DNA of 47,151 bases from Achromobacter marplatensis (GCF_002209535.1 NZ_NJIG01000027.1:1-47151), one strand, 5' to 3'. Positions 28,095-38,084 are shown, counted from the stretch's first letter. Translations and numbers: made by a program. The notes: generated from the letters alone by a model not told the origin.

Positions 28095-31072
28095 TGGCAG
28101 GCGGAATGAATGTCGGGTCGATCTACTACGAGGTCGAGGCCGACACGTCGAAGCTCGTCAACAGCTCCACCAGCGTCGATTCGACGTTGGACAAGATGAA
28201 CAAGCGCTTTGGCCAAACGGATAAGGCGGCCAACCAAGCCCAATTTCAAATGACCCAGACGGCTGCGGCAGTCAAAGGGTTGGGGCGCGAGGCGGCTGTT
28301 TCGTCGTCTGCGCTAAAAGGATTTTCAGGTGTACTGGCGGGGATCATCTCGCTTCAAGGCGTTTCCGGCCTGATCCAGATGGCCGAGGCATACAACGAGA
28401 TGGCCGAGCGGGTGCAGATGGCCACCGCCAACGCCGCCGAGTACAACACGGTGCAGGCTCGTCTGCTTGAGACGGCGAACAAGACCTATCGGTCTTTGGC
28501 CGAGGCGCAGGAGGTCTACATCCGGACGTCCGCCGCTCTGAAGTCGATGGGTTACGACACGGAATCCGCACTTGACGTCACTGATTCGCTTTCGTACTCG
28601 TTCGTGAAGAACGCGACGAGCGTGGACCGTGCGAAGAGCGCCACGGATGCCTTCAGTAAGGTGCTCAACAAGGGCCGCGTCGAAGCGGACGCTTGGGAGA
28701 CCATCCTGGCTGCGATCCCCACCGTTGTGGCGGACGTGGCCACGGCTACTGGTAAGACGGCGGAAGAGGTGCGCAGGCTGGGCGTGAATGGCCAATTGAC
28801 CGCGCGCCAGTTGTCCGAAGGCTTGCGCACGTCGCTCGACGAGAACAAGAAAGCCGCTGACGGGATGGCCACGACCATCAAAGACGCCTTCACCGCGCTT
28901 CGGAACAATCTGTCCGCGATGGTGGGCGAGGCGAATAGGTCCACGGGCGCGACAGGTGTGCTGTCCAAGGCGGTCCTGACTCTCGCCGAGAACCTACAAA
29001 CTCTCGTGACCGCGCTGCTGGCGATTGGCGCCGGCGCGATGGCGAAGTATCTCGCAGGCATCACCGCGTCAACGCTCGCCAACGCCCGCGCAGCGCTGGG
29101 GGCTAAGGCGCAAGCGGCGGCAGCCCTTGAGCAAGCCATAGCTAACGAGAAGGCGGCTGCTGCTGCGGCAGGCCAGGCCGCAGCGCAAGTTCGGTTGGGC
29201 GGTTCGCTCGCCGCTTCCACCGCTGCTGCAAATGCCCATCGCGCGGCTCAGACCGCCCTGGCGGCTGCGCAACGCACGACGACAGCCGCGGGGACCGGGT
29301 TGGTGGCGATGCTGGGCGGCCCAGCCGGGATTATCGGATTGCTGGCGACTGCCGCAGCAGGCGTGTATTTGTTTGGCGACAATTCTCGGAAGGCAGCGCC
29401 CAACGTCGAAGAGCTGGCGACTGCCGTAGACAACCTGACCCAGGCGCAACTAGAACTGCGGCGTGTTCAGGTAGGCGATGCGATCCAGCAGATCGAGAAA
29501 GAGGCACGCGATGCCGCGCGCAGCGTGTCCACGATTACGAAGGACATCATCGAGCTGCAAAAGGCGCAGCAGCGCGGTGCCAACTTGGGTGCAGATGGCC
29601 TGTCAAATGCCAACAAATCGCTTGTTGAAGAGAAGGCGAATCTTGATGAAGTGAATGGTCGCCTCCAAAAGCTCTACGAGCTCCAGGAAAAGCTTGCCAA
29701 CCAGAAGCCGCGCGAGCGGACGAGCGGAGGTCCCAGCAAGCCGGCAGACGCAGACCCGGAGGTAGCTAAGCGCCTACAAGGAATGCGCGATGAATTGGCG
29801 CTAGCCAAGCTTACCGGCGACGCGCGCGCGAGGCTTGCGGCCATTCAAAAGCTGGGAGCCAACGCCACTAAGGAAGAGCGCGAGGAGGCGGAGCGCCTCG
29901 CCTCGGAGATCTACAAGCTAGAGCAAGCCCAGAAGGCAGGCGAGTCTGGCTCTAAGAAGTCCGCCGAAGCAGCGAAAGAGAACCAGAAGGTTATCGACGG
30001 GCTGGCCACCGCGCTCTATGAAGCAGGATTGGCTGGAACCGAGCTGGAGGTGGTTAAGGCGAAGGCGGCGCTGAACCCCTTCGCTACGCCCGAGCAGGTG
30101 GCGCAGGTTGAGGCGTTGGCGCGCGCGATCGGCAAGGTGAACGAAGCGGAGCAGAACAAGAAGCTGCTCGGCCAGGTTGACCCGATTGCCGGCGCGCAAA
30201 TGGAATTTCAGACCCAGATCGACAACCTGCGAAAGCTGAATGAAGCCAAGTTGTTGGAGGACCAGCGCTATCTGGAGTTGAAAGCTCAAGCGGAGACGGC
30301 CTACGACGAAAGGGCACGTGTGCTTCAGGAGGAGAACTTTCGGCGGCAATCCAGTTGGAACGAACTGCTGATGTCCAGCCTCGACCAGCTCGGGGCTAGT
30401 GCGACGGACACGTTAGTGGGTATCGCCACAGGCGCGACCAGCGGTGAGGACGCGATCAAAGCGCTTGCCGGGGCGATTCTTAAGCAGGGCGTCGCCGCGC
30501 TGGTTCAGATGGGTATCCAGTACGTCAAAAATCTGATTATGGGGAAGGCAGCCGGAACAGCTGCCACTGCATTTGGAATCGCACAAGCCGCCACTCTCGC
30601 GACAGCATGGGCGGTGCCGGCTGCCTTCGCTTCGTTAGCATCCTTCGGTGCAAACTCGGCGCCGGCTATGGCTGGCATCGCGTCCACGGTGGGCCTTGCG
30701 GAAGGCTTGGCGATGGTAAGCGGAGGGGGCCGCCTGTACGGAGGTGGTGTTGATGCAGCCAAGATGTATCGCATCAATGAGAACGGCGCGCCGGAGGTAT
30801 TCAATGCTGCAAATGGGCAGCAGTACATGCTACCGAATCAACGTGGTGAGGTCGTCAGTAATAGAGAGGCGAACGGGGAGATGGGGGCTGCTCAGGGCTG
30901 GCCAATGATCAATGTCAACCTGATTGAAGACCGTTCTCGAGCGGGGGAGGTCACACAAAAGCGGGATGGTCAATATCTCACTGTTGACGCTTTTGTAGCG
31001 GACATCCGCGGCGGGGGGGAGATGTCTCAAACCATCGAGTCCACTTACGGCACAACGCGTCAAGGGCGGTAG
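28094..31072 (+). CDS. tail tape measure protein
   Basis: The 992-residue protein begins MAGGMNVGSIYYEVEADTSK, the tape-measure N-terminal domain (LVNSSTSVDSTLDKMNKRFG; YNEMAERVQMATANAAEYNT; SYSFVKNATSVDRAKSATDA). Hydrophobic segments occur near 315-330, 400-425 and 830-860. Long Ala/Gln/Glu coiled coils (470-740) and a C-terminal hydrophobic and Gly-rich part follow. Its length sets the tail length, roughly 145-150 nm by the usual 0.15 nm per residue rule. GTG at 28091 is an alternative start. Confidence 0.9.
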   Translation: MAGGMNVGSIYYEVEADTSKLVNSSTSVDSTLDKMNKRFGQTDKAANQAQFQMTQTAAAVKGLGREAAVSSSALKGFSGVLAGIISLQGVSGLIQMAEAYNEMAERVQMATANAAEYNTVQARLLETANKTYRSLAEAQEVYIRTSAALKSMGYDTESALDVTDSLSYSFVKNATSVDRAKSATDAFSKVLNKGRVEADAWETILAAIPTVVADVATATGKTAEEVRRLGVNGQLTARQLSEGLRTSLDENKKAADGMATTIKDAFTALRNNLSAMVGEANRSTGATGVLSKAVLTLAENLQTLVTALLAIGAGAMAKYLAGITASTLANARAALGAKAQAAAALEQAIANEKAAAAAAGQAAAQVRLGGSLAASTAAANAHRAAQTALAAAQRTTTAAGTGLVAMLGGPAGIIGLLATAAAGVYLFGDNSRKAAPNVEELATAVDNLTQAQLELRRVQVGDAIQQIEKEARDAARSVSTITKDIIELQKAQQRGANLGADGLSNANKSLVEEKANLDEVNGRLQKLYELQEKLANQKPRERTSGGPSKPADADPEVAKRLQGMRDELALAKLTGDARARLAAIQKLGANATKEEREEAERLASEIYKLEQAQKAGESGSKKSAEAAKENQKVIDGLATALYEAGLAGTELEVVKAKAALNPFATPEQVAQVEALARAIGKVNEAEQNKKLLGQVDPIAGAQMEFQTQIDNLRKLNEAKLLEDQRYLELKAQAETAYDERARVLQEENFRRQSSWNELLMSSLDQLGASATDTLVGIATGATSGEDAIKALAGAILKQGVAALVQMGIQYVKNLIMGKAAGTAATAFGIAQAATLATAWAVPAAFASLASFGANSAPAMAGIASTVGLAEGLAMVSGGGRLYGGGVDAAKMYRINENGAPEVFNAANGQQYMLPNQRGEVVSNREANGEMGAAQGWPMINVNLIEDRSRAGEVTQKRDGQYLTVDAFVADIRGGGEMSQTIESTYGTTRQGR

Positions 31073-31074
31073 CT

Positions 31075-31536
31075 ATGCAAACCAATATCAGTTACCCCGA
31101 GTATTTGCCGGCTCCTCTATGGGCGCCAAACCAATACGCCGTGGTCTCGCCCAACCAGCGCACCAACATGGAGTCGGGCAGGGCGCGCCAACGGCGTAAA
31201 TTTAGCTCGGTGCCGGTCATGAGGTCGGCGACCTGGGTCATGACGAGCGCCCAAGCGCGCCTTTTTGAGCTCTGGTTCAGATCAGTCTTAAAGGATGGCA
31301 CCGAGTGGTTCAACGTTGACCTTCGGCATCCAGTCGGGTACGTGGCGCTGGTGTGCCGAATCTCAGGTGTCTTCGCCGGCCCCACTGCCTGGGGCGCAGA
31401 TCGATGGCAGTACTCGGCAACGCTTGAAGTTTGGGAGCGCCCGTTGCTTTCGGATGAGTGGTTACTGCTTCCCGATTATGTTGCGAACCCAGAGATCTTC
31501 GACCTTGCTATGAATCGGGAGTGGCCGCAAGCATGA
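31075..31536 (+). CDS. minor tail protein (lambda M-like position, 153 aa)
   Basis: MQTNISYPEYLPAPLWAPNQ with MESGRARQRRKFSSVPVMRS, WFNVDLRHPVGYVALVCRIS and the end SATLEVWERPLLSDEWLLLP. Beta-rich distal-tail type protein. It begins 2 bases after the tape measure stop. Confidence 0.75.
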   Translation: MQTNISYPEYLPAPLWAPNQYAVVSPNQRTNMESGRARQRRKFSSVPVMRSATWVMTSAQARLFELWFRSVLKDGTEWFNVDLRHPVGYVALVCRISGVFAGPTAWGADRWQYSATLEVWERPLLSDEWLLLPDYVANPEIFDLAMNREWPQA

Positions 31537-32003
31537 GCACGTTAGCAGAGGTTTATGCGAGTGCGCCCGCTGGATCACTGATCATCCCTTCACTCGAAAT
31601 TGCCATTGCGGGGATAGTACCCATCCGCATCTGCTCGGGGTTCGAAGATCAGGTTCTTGGCGGTGAGCTATATGAGGCTGGATCGCTCTCGATTTCGTTG
31701 CCAGCAAAGAACACAACCGGTATGCAGACTTTGAACTTTGGGGTGGCCGGCGTGAATTCGACGGTGCAGTTCTATTTCGACCAAGCCCTGGAGTCTGGCG
31801 AGGCGGTCAAGATCACCTACCGAGAGTTTCTGGAGAGTGACAAGACCCAGCCCGCCCGTCGCCCCTATGTAATGGACTTGATCGGAGGGTCCTTGCAAGA
31901 CGGCGAGGCATCGTTAAGTGCGGGATTTTTTGATGTGCTCAATCTGCGTTGGCCTCGCCAACTTTACACCGCGCAAAATGCCCCTGGGATTCGATACCTA
32001 TGA
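31533..32003 (+). CDS. minor tail protein, DUF1833-like (156 aa)
   Basis: Starts MSTLAEVYASAPAGSLIIPS (ATGA overlap). The pattern LEIAIAGIVPIRICSGFEDQ, VQFYFDQALESGEAVKITYR and PYVMDLIGGSLQDGEASLSA fits DUF1833 phage proteins, which occupy the lambda L slot. It is likely part of the tail-tip hub. Confidence 0.75.
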   Translation: MSTLAEVYASAPAGSLIIPSLEIAIAGIVPIRICSGFEDQVLGGELYEAGSLSISLPAKNTTGMQTLNFGVAGVNSTVQFYFDQALESGEAVKITYREFLESDKTQPARRPYVMDLIGGSLQDGEASLSAGFFDVLNLRWPRQLYTAQNAPGIRYL

Positions 32004-32392
32004 GCCTGGAGCGGTTCTTAACGACGCGATATGTTGAGGGTGGGCGGGGACCGAATGAATACGACTGCTATGGTCTCACGCGAGATGCCCGAGTCGAATT
32101 GTTCGGGCTACCTCTGCTGCCTGAATGTGCGGATGCGAAGCCGGGCTTGATTCCGGTTATCACACGTGAAGTCGCCCGAGTTGCTAGGGAACGACGGATG
32201 AGCGATGCGTCGCCAGCTCCCGGCCACGTGGCAACAGCCTGGCACGGTCGTGCTTGCGTCCATGTCGGTGTGGTGGTGTGGGTGAATGGTGGATTGAGGA
32301 TATTGGAGACCGACAAGCCGACCGGGCCATGCCTCACGCGTCTAGATCAGTTCGAAGGGCGCTATTCGAAGGTTGTTTACTATGCGGATTGA
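32000..32392 (+). CDS. NlpC/P60-like tail peptidase
   Basis: The 130-residue protein (MSLERFLTTRYVEGGRGPNE) has Cys23 in YDCYGLTRDAR and His88 in ACVHVGVVVW, the Cys-His pair of NlpC/P60 enzymes. A third polar residue is likely in the following strand. Such tail peptidases (lambda K) open the cell wall during injection. Short version without a JAB domain. It starts in an ATGA overlap and runs into the tip gene by 11 bases. Confidence 0.82.
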   Translation: MSLERFLTTRYVEGGRGPNEYDCYGLTRDARVELFGLPLLPECADAKPGLIPVITREVARVARERRMSDASPAPGHVATAWHGRACVHVGVVVWVNGGLRILETDKPTGPCLTRLDQFEGRYSKVVYYAD

Positions 32393-35042
32393 AATCTATT
32401 CTGCGCCTGCGCTAGACGTGTGCGTGGAGTCTCTGGAATGGCAGGGCCATTTCGAAAGCTATCTCGATTCCACGATTCCTCAGTGGCGCGAGCATGAAGT
32501 CCAGCGGTTTGTTGCCTACGTTGGTGCTAAGCCTTTCCCACGTGAGCACTGGGCTGAAGCTTTGCCCGTCGAAGCAGTGCTGCGCGTCAACATTGTTCCG
32601 ATGGGCGGCATATTTAAGGCACTCGGTTCCATCATTGGCAAGCTGTTCAGCTTCCTGGGAGGTAAGTCGCGCGGCACCAGTTCGGCTGAGACGCCGCAAA
32701 GCACGGAGCTGAAAGCGTCTCAAGGAAAGGCCAATACCGCGAAGCTAGCGGCGGTGGTCCCCGAGCCCGCCGGCCGCTACCGAAGATTCGTTGACTATCT
32801 GACACCGCCGCGCCGCTATTTCGTCAACAAGCGCGAGCAGTGGCTGGTTTTCCTCACGAACATAGGCCCCGGTAGCTACCTTGTCCCAGACGAAAACGTA
32901 AAAGTTGGCTCCACACCATTCAATCAATTGGGCGGAGACGCTTGGTATGGAGTTTTTCCACCCAACACTGATTTGTCTAATGTTGAAGCCGCGCAGATTT
33001 GGCATACAACAACAGAGGTTGGTGGAACCTCGTCGGGAACTGCCGGCCTGGAGATGACTACCGATCTGGGTAATCGAGACAACGTTGATGCGTCCGCGTA
33101 CAACCTGGGTGGCGACGTCATCGCTCGTGCGGATGGAGAATTCCCAAGCGGTTGGGGAGTCGGCACTGCTCTCGCTATCGAGTACGGGCGCCCGTACAAC
33201 ATCGTGGATCACGAAGTTCAGCCGTCTGAATCTGACCCGGGCTACACCATCAGTCGATTCACAGGATACTTCGGGCATATGCCGAGTGTTGGAGTGGGCA
33301 ACACTTTCCGTGTCGGACCATTCGGTACCAATGTGCGATGGGAAGTTCTTACGGTTGTGGCTAGCCTGGGAGCGGGTGTCTATACCGTCGAGTTTCAAGA
33401 CTTGGATACCGGCATCGTCCGAGTTTCTCCAGGCACAGGTGTTTCGTATATCTTCGGCGCAGATGTCGAACGTACCATTGTGGCGTTCGATCAAACTTCG
33501 GCGACAGTATCGCCTGGAGCCTTCCAAACAGGCACGCTCGCTACCCGCGTTCGCTTTGCTGGAGGTTCTGTATATGGTGAGTGGTCCAACGAGTTTGTTG
33601 CGACGCCACCCGGGCAAGTGACCAGCCTGATCGAAATCGACGTCTTCTTCCCGCAAGGCTTATGCTACCTGTCAGACGATGGGGATGTGGAGGCCAGATC
33701 CGTCGGAGTGGAGTACCAATATCGAAATGTGGCTGGGGGCCCTCGGGTGACTATCGCGCGTACCTTCTCGGACGCCACCGTCGACCAGATTGGTTTCACT
33801 GAGCAGTTCGCTATTGCCCCAATGGCGCCGGCGGTTCGAGTGCGTAGGATCGGCGCGCAGTCGACTAGTACTCAGATTCAGGACAAGTGCCAATGGTACG
33901 GACTCAAAGCCCGTCTGCCGAATTTTTGGCTGTACCCAAAATGGACTACGCTTGCGGTTGCGCTTCGTAGTGGCGGTAAGCTAGGCGCGCAGAGCGAAAA
34001 CCAGATCAACGTCGAACCCACACGAATACTCCCGACGCTGCTTCCAAACGGCACGTGGACTGCGCCGCAACCCACGCGGGACATCAGCGCCTTTGCGCGG
34101 TACATCCTAAATTCTTCTGGCGTGTCCGATGACCAGATCGACATGACTGAAATGGTAAGGCTGCATTCAATTTGGACCGCTCGTGGCGAAACTCTGGATT
34201 TCGTGTTTGACGCGACGACCGTGAAAGAGGCGTTGCAAACCGCGTTCGGCGCTGGCATGGGCGAGTTCACTTGCGGAGATGGGCTTGTTCGTCCGGTACG
34301 CGAAGATGTGCAGGAAGTCTGGGAGCAGTCGTATTCGCCCCAGAACATGTCAACGTCGCTGCGTCGAAATATCTCCGCGCATTCACAGATCACCGATTAC
34401 GACGGCGTGGATGTGGAATACACCAGCGCTACGACGTGGTCGAAGGAGACGGTTCAATGCCGCCTTCCAGGAGATTTTGGTGCCAAGGTTCAAAAGATTA
34501 CTCTTGAGGGCGTTACCGACCGGACTCGCGCTTGGCGTATTGGTATGCGACAGCGGCGAGCGCTGTTCTACCGGCGTAAAGAGTATTCCTTCTCAACGGA
34601 GCTGGATGCCCTCAACAGCAATTACCTTGATAGGGTAGCTTTGTTTGGTTCTGATCCAGGATACGGACAGAGTGCGCTTGTCGTTTCAATGACCGACGGG
34701 TCGAGCGGAACCGCTGTGTTGCGCAGCAGTGAGCGGTTGGTTTGGGAGGCGGGGTCGCAGCACATTGTTGCGTACCGACGCGCCGACGGGAAGATGATCG
34801 GCCCGTTCGCCGCTTCACCCGGAGCGAATGAATATGAAGTTTTAGCTGCAATCCCAAAACCATGGCCAGCTATCACTCTTAGCCAAGAGCTACCGCATCT
34901 GTATTTCGGCAAGTCGGAGACGTTTGCGTTTCCGGCTCTCGTTACAGGCGTTAGCCCAAGAGGCGACTTCGAGGTATCCGTGTCAGCTGTCAACTATGAC
35001 GCCCGCGTCTACGCGTCCGACAACGACTTTCCTTCCGCATAA
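32382..35042 (+). CDS. tail-tip host-attachment protein (J-like)
   Basis: The 886-residue protein uses ATG at 32382 (MRIEIYSAPALDVCVESLEW). Residues 1-75 resemble a lambda I/tail-assembly start, then a hydrophobic stretch MGGIFKALGSIIGKLFSFLG (about 73-92) as in I-J fusions. The rest is the J-type hub: YRRFVDYLTPPRRYFVNKRE, many Gly/Thr-rich strands, FARYILNSSGVSDDQIDMTE and KEALQTAFGAGMGEFTCGDG. It forms the central tip and selects the receptor. Codon use drifts to lower GC towards its end, as often in host-range genes. Confidence 0.85.
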   Translation: MRIEIYSAPALDVCVESLEWQGHFESYLDSTIPQWREHEVQRFVAYVGAKPFPREHWAEALPVEAVLRVNIVPMGGIFKALGSIIGKLFSFLGGKSRGTSSAETPQSTELKASQGKANTAKLAAVVPEPAGRYRRFVDYLTPPRRYFVNKREQWLVFLTNIGPGSYLVPDENVKVGSTPFNQLGGDAWYGVFPPNTDLSNVEAAQIWHTTTEVGGTSSGTAGLEMTTDLGNRDNVDASAYNLGGDVIARADGEFPSGWGVGTALAIEYGRPYNIVDHEVQPSESDPGYTISRFTGYFGHMPSVGVGNTFRVGPFGTNVRWEVLTVVASLGAGVYTVEFQDLDTGIVRVSPGTGVSYIFGADVERTIVAFDQTSATVSPGAFQTGTLATRVRFAGGSVYGEWSNEFVATPPGQVTSLIEIDVFFPQGLCYLSDDGDVEARSVGVEYQYRNVAGGPRVTIARTFSDATVDQIGFTEQFAIAPMAPAVRVRRIGAQSTSTQIQDKCQWYGLKARLPNFWLYPKWTTLAVALRSGGKLGAQSENQINVEPTRILPTLLPNGTWTAPQPTRDISAFARYILNSSGVSDDQIDMTEMVRLHSIWTARGETLDFVFDATTVKEALQTAFGAGMGEFTCGDGLVRPVREDVQEVWEQSYSPQNMSTSLRRNISAHSQITDYDGVDVEYTSATTWSKETVQCRLPGDFGAKVQKITLEGVTDRTRAWRIGMRQRRALFYRRKEYSFSTELDALNSNYLDRVALFGSDPGYGQSALVVSMTDGSSGTAVLRSSERLVWEAGSQHIVAYRRADGKMIGPFAASPGANEYEVLAAIPKPWPAITLSQELPHLYFGKSETFAFPALVTGVSPRGDFEVSVSAVNYDARVYASDNDFPSA

Positions 35043-35060
35043 CTGATCCAGCTTCAACCC

Positions 35061-35085
35061 AGGCCCCTTTTAAGGGGCCTTTTTT
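35061..35085 (+). terminator. rho-independent terminator before the tail spike
   Basis: AGGCCCCTT-TT-AAGGGGCCT followed by TTTTT, 19 bases after the tip protein stop. It separates structural tail genes from the receptor-binding gene. Confidence 0.88.
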
Positions 35086-35098
35086 ATTGGGCTAAAGA

Positions 35099-37294
35099 AT
35101 GACTACCTACAACACTGGCAACTCGCTTGGAAGTGCTGCGGTCAAGGACCTCTACGACAACGCGGAGAATTTGGACTCTGCGGTTAACGATTTGTCCAAC
35201 ACCCAATGGACCGACCGTCTTGGGGTTCGCAGGAAGACCTTGAGTGGGCAAGAGCGCGATTTTTCGGCCTTTATGCTGCGATCCAACGAGGAATTTCAAG
35301 ATTTTTTGCTAGCCTCTGGCTATGTCGATCTGGGCGACTACGGGCAAGGGCTGACGATATCTTCGCGGAACCTGGTATTTCGTAAGGACGGTGAGCTATA
35401 TCGAGCCGGGGCTGGGCTGGATCTGCCGTACACGACTACTGGCGTGTGGGTCGAGGAAGGGTCGAACTTCGTCTCGGTTGGGGACGCTGCTCTTCGGCAG
35501 CAGATCGAGAACCGAACGGACGCGTCTCTGGGGGTTAGTGTCGTTGGATACAGCCCGTCCTTGAAGTACCCAGCGGGGAGCTTGGGATACCGAGCAGAGG
35601 CAATCCCGCATTTGTTCGACAAGCCTTCCGTGCAGGCGACGCAGTTCAATCCGGCTATCACATATTCGGACAATGACTACACGAACTATGTGGACTCAAA
35701 GGGGGATTCACTGTATCGGCATAGCCCGCGCCTTGTGCGTGATGCTGCCGGCCAGTATCACATGGTCTACAGCCGTGGAAAGATGCACGGCTATGGCGGC
35801 CTTAGCGAAGAGAACGCCATTGATCCCGAGGGGAGCATTGTCTACGTAAGCAGTTGGGATCTGATCAACTGGAGCGCTGAGCAAATCATCTGCCAGGCGC
35901 TGCCGCCCGACCCCGGACTTAATCCATTTCGAACGGTCTTTGACTGCTACATCGGGGTCACCCCGAGCGGCCGCATGGCTGTGGTGGTCAGCGACATCCC
36001 ACCTCCGAGCGCCGTGGCGCCTGGTGGCTGGGGACGGTACACCGGGAATACGAAGTATCGGTTGTTCACCAACGATGAGCGCGGCGGAGCGGCATCGTGG
36101 GTGGACCGCGGCGTATTTTTCGAGCACAACCAAGACTACGCTCGCATCTATAGCAACGGCATCAAGTGTATTCCCAAGCTTGGTGGAGGTTGGCGGATGG
36201 CGTTTTCCGATTACCGCCTTGTGACGGGGACTCTCGTTACCGTTGGTATGTTCTATAGCGACGACGAGTTTCAAACGCTCCCGGTCCGCGGCGCCGACAT
36301 GCTGACGGCAACCGGAAACACGGAAACGGACTTTACCTTTCTTGATGCAAGATTAGGCATTGCGGTGACGCGCGGGAACTTCGCAACGTCGATAACGACA
36401 AACGGCGGCCAGAGCTGGACGCTCATCGGAACGGCTGCCAACTTCGACAGGACTATCACGCCAAATGAGGGGTTTGTTTCTCCCACGATCACGACCATTC
36501 GCGTGGATGGGAACCCCATGCTGCTGGTCGGCTGGGCAGAGCGGAATGTTAGCCCTCGATCAATTCGGTGGGTTACGGCTTCCGTAAAAGAGCTGCTTGC
36601 GTTCCAGACGGCGGTATCTGCGTCGCAGCTTTATACGCCCTGGACAATCGTTTCTCAAAGTGGTCCTGCGTTTGTCGGATCCGGTGGATACCAAAGCCCC
36701 ATCGTGTTTGAGGATGGATCCTGCTTTTACGTTGACGTAACTGAGACTTCGGCGGATCCCGTTACGAGCTTGATGCGGGCGCAGCTGCGTCTAGTTCGGT
36801 TTGGTGTGAAGAATCTTGCGCCTCGACAATATGGGTTGATGTTGGGGTCAAAGCGTAGTTGGCTTCGACAGCACAATGAAGACGAGAATACCTATACGCC
36901 TGCGTTGGTTGGCTCCTCCACGACGGGCTCCGGTACGGTCTCGGTTGTAGGTACCAACACGCGTACCGGAAACCGTTGCAAGTTCAACGGTACGCTGACC
37001 GTGACAGGCCAGTCCGGTTTTGCAGGCTCCATCCGAATCGCAGGGCTTCCGTATCGATCAATGGACGGCCTCAGTCAGTTGGTGAATGTCGAGGTCACTA
37101 GCGCTCTAGCGGCGGGCTGGAACGCCGCTGACCGTGTGGTCGGCCTGGTCATCAGTGATACGAACTACATCGCGCTGTACAAAAAGGTCGCGGCTACTCA
37201 GGCCTTGGTCGGCCTCTTGGCGACGGATATTGGCGCTAACTTTTCTTGCCACATCTTCGGCGACTACAAGTGCCGCTTCCCGGGGAATCAATAG
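35099..37294 (+). CDS. tail spike/fibre with sialidase-like beta-propeller
   Basis: The 731-residue protein starts MTTYNTGNSLGSAAVKDLYD, the common virion-attachment head of tail fibres (NAENLDSAVNDLSNTQWTDR; SGYVDLGDYGQGLTISSRN). From about 190 to 590 are repeated strand blocks with propeller features: HSPRLVRDAAGQYHMVYSRG, YVSSWDLINWS, and an Asp-box-like TNGGQSWT near 434-441. The C-terminal 130 residues (TPALVGSSTTGSGTVSVVGT...) form a separate knob. Sialidase-type folds in phage spikes usually bind or cleave surface glycans. Catalytic residues cannot be assigned by eye. Confidence 0.78.
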   Translation: MTTYNTGNSLGSAAVKDLYDNAENLDSAVNDLSNTQWTDRLGVRRKTLSGQERDFSAFMLRSNEEFQDFLLASGYVDLGDYGQGLTISSRNLVFRKDGELYRAGAGLDLPYTTTGVWVEEGSNFVSVGDAALRQQIENRTDASLGVSVVGYSPSLKYPAGSLGYRAEAIPHLFDKPSVQATQFNPAITYSDNDYTNYVDSKGDSLYRHSPRLVRDAAGQYHMVYSRGKMHGYGGLSEENAIDPEGSIVYVSSWDLINWSAEQIICQALPPDPGLNPFRTVFDCYIGVTPSGRMAVVVSDIPPPSAVAPGGWGRYTGNTKYRLFTNDERGGAASWVDRGVFFEHNQDYARIYSNGIKCIPKLGGGWRMAFSDYRLVTGTLVTVGMFYSDDEFQTLPVRGADMLTATGNTETDFTFLDARLGIAVTRGNFATSITTNGGQSWTLIGTAANFDRTITPNEGFVSPTITTIRVDGNPMLLVGWAERNVSPRSIRWVTASVKELLAFQTAVSASQLYTPWTIVSQSGPAFVGSGGYQSPIVFEDGSCFYVDVTETSADPVTSLMRAQLRLVRFGVKNLAPRQYGLMLGSKRSWLRQHNEDENTYTPALVGSSTTGSGTVSVVGTNTRTGNRCKFNGTLTVTGQSGFAGSIRIAGLPYRSMDGLSQLVNVEVTSALAAGWNAADRVVGLVISDTNYIALYKKVAATQALVGLLATDIGANFSCHIFGDYKCRFPGNQ

Positions 37295-37295
37295 C

Positions 37296-37688
37296 ATGGA
37301 AGACCAACAAATCTTTGTCGGTTCAGCCGACGGGACCGCGCCCTCTGTAGTCACGGTCGAGTTGCCGGAAGACGCCGCGGCGCCGATTGCTGGGCGCGGC
37401 TATGTGATTGTCGCCGCTCCGGGCTGGGGAATCATCGCGGATCAGACCTTGGACGACGCCGGCAAGCTCAGGGTGTACGTGCCGCGCCTGGGAGATCGGT
37501 ATCGCGTGCGGCTGGCGCCGGGCTTGGGCTTCGCCGATGAGGCCCGCTTGCTGCTGATGGTCAATGGTCAATTCGGATGGGCCGACGATCTTCCCGGCGT
37601 AGTTGCCATCGACGATCCGGAAAATCTGCTCGCGGTGCAGTACGGCGCGAGCTGGTCGGATTTCCTGGCTCTGGTGAGAGTCCAGTAG
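37296..37688 (+). CDS. hypothetical protein after the tail spike (130 aa)
   Basis: MEDQQIFVGSADGTAPSVVT, beta-rich throughout (AAPIAGRGYVIVAAPGWGII; LRVYVPRLGDRYRVRLAPGL). It starts 1 base after the spike stop, so it may be a spike chaperone, a cap or a second small receptor protein. No family is recognised. Confidence 0.65.
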   Translation: MEDQQIFVGSADGTAPSVVTVELPEDAAAPIAGRGYVIVAAPGWGIIADQTLDDAGKLRVYVPRLGDRYRVRLAPGLGFADEARLLLMVNGQFGWADDLPGVVAIDDPENLLAVQYGASWSDFLALVRVQ

Positions 37689-37701
37689 TGCACTCGTAAT
37701 C

Positions 37702-37756
37702 TGCCCGGAAGGGCGATCAATATGGCCTCCAGTGCTCGCTCGTCGGGCATTTTTTT
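37702..37756 (+). terminator. possible terminator before lysis genes
   Basis: TGCCCG (37702-37707) can pair with CGGGCA (37744-37749), followed by seven T. The loop is long (36 bases), so it is a weaker call than the other terminators. Confidence 0.4.
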
Positions 37757-37774
37757 CGTCTATAGGGGACGCGA

Positions 37775-38083
37775 TTGAATATCCAAGACTTCGACGCCCT
37801 CGCGGCAAAGTTTGCCGGCGTGCTTGGCGCGGCGGTGTCCATGCGATACCTGCAAGGGTCATGGCCGGAGCGCCTCAGTATGGCTGTCAGCGGGTCGCTG
37901 GTGGCCTATTACACATCACCCTATCTCTCGTCGTTGCTGGGTATCCCAGAAGGGCTGGCGGGCTTTCTGACGGGTATGTTCGGCATGGCCATCGTCTCGC
38001 GCGGCTGGGAAGCTGTACAGGCGGTGCCGATCCCAGCGCTTTGGCAGGCAGTCATTGACCGCGTGCGCGGTAAAGGGGCCTGA
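37775..38083 (+). CDS. holin-like membrane protein
   Basis: TTG start at 37775 behind GGGGA; 102 residues (NIQDFDALAAKFAGVLGAAV...). Two or three hydrophobic helices (KFAGVLGAAVSMRYL; LSMAVSGSLVAYYTSPYLSS; GLAGFLTGMFGMAIVSR) and a basic tail VIDRVRGKGA, as in class II/III holins. First gene of the lysis cassette. Confidence 0.75.
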   Translation: MNIQDFDALAAKFAGVLGAAVSMRYLQGSWPERLSMAVSGSLVAYYTSPYLSSLLGIPEGLAGFLTGMFGMAIVSRGWEAVQAVPIPALWQAVIDRVRGKGA

Positions 38084-38084
38084 C

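Noticed and set aside
27465..28100. Programmed frameshift in the tail assembly chaperone
   Set aside because: No slippery heptamer or alternative frame extension was found; the single frame already has a T-like end.
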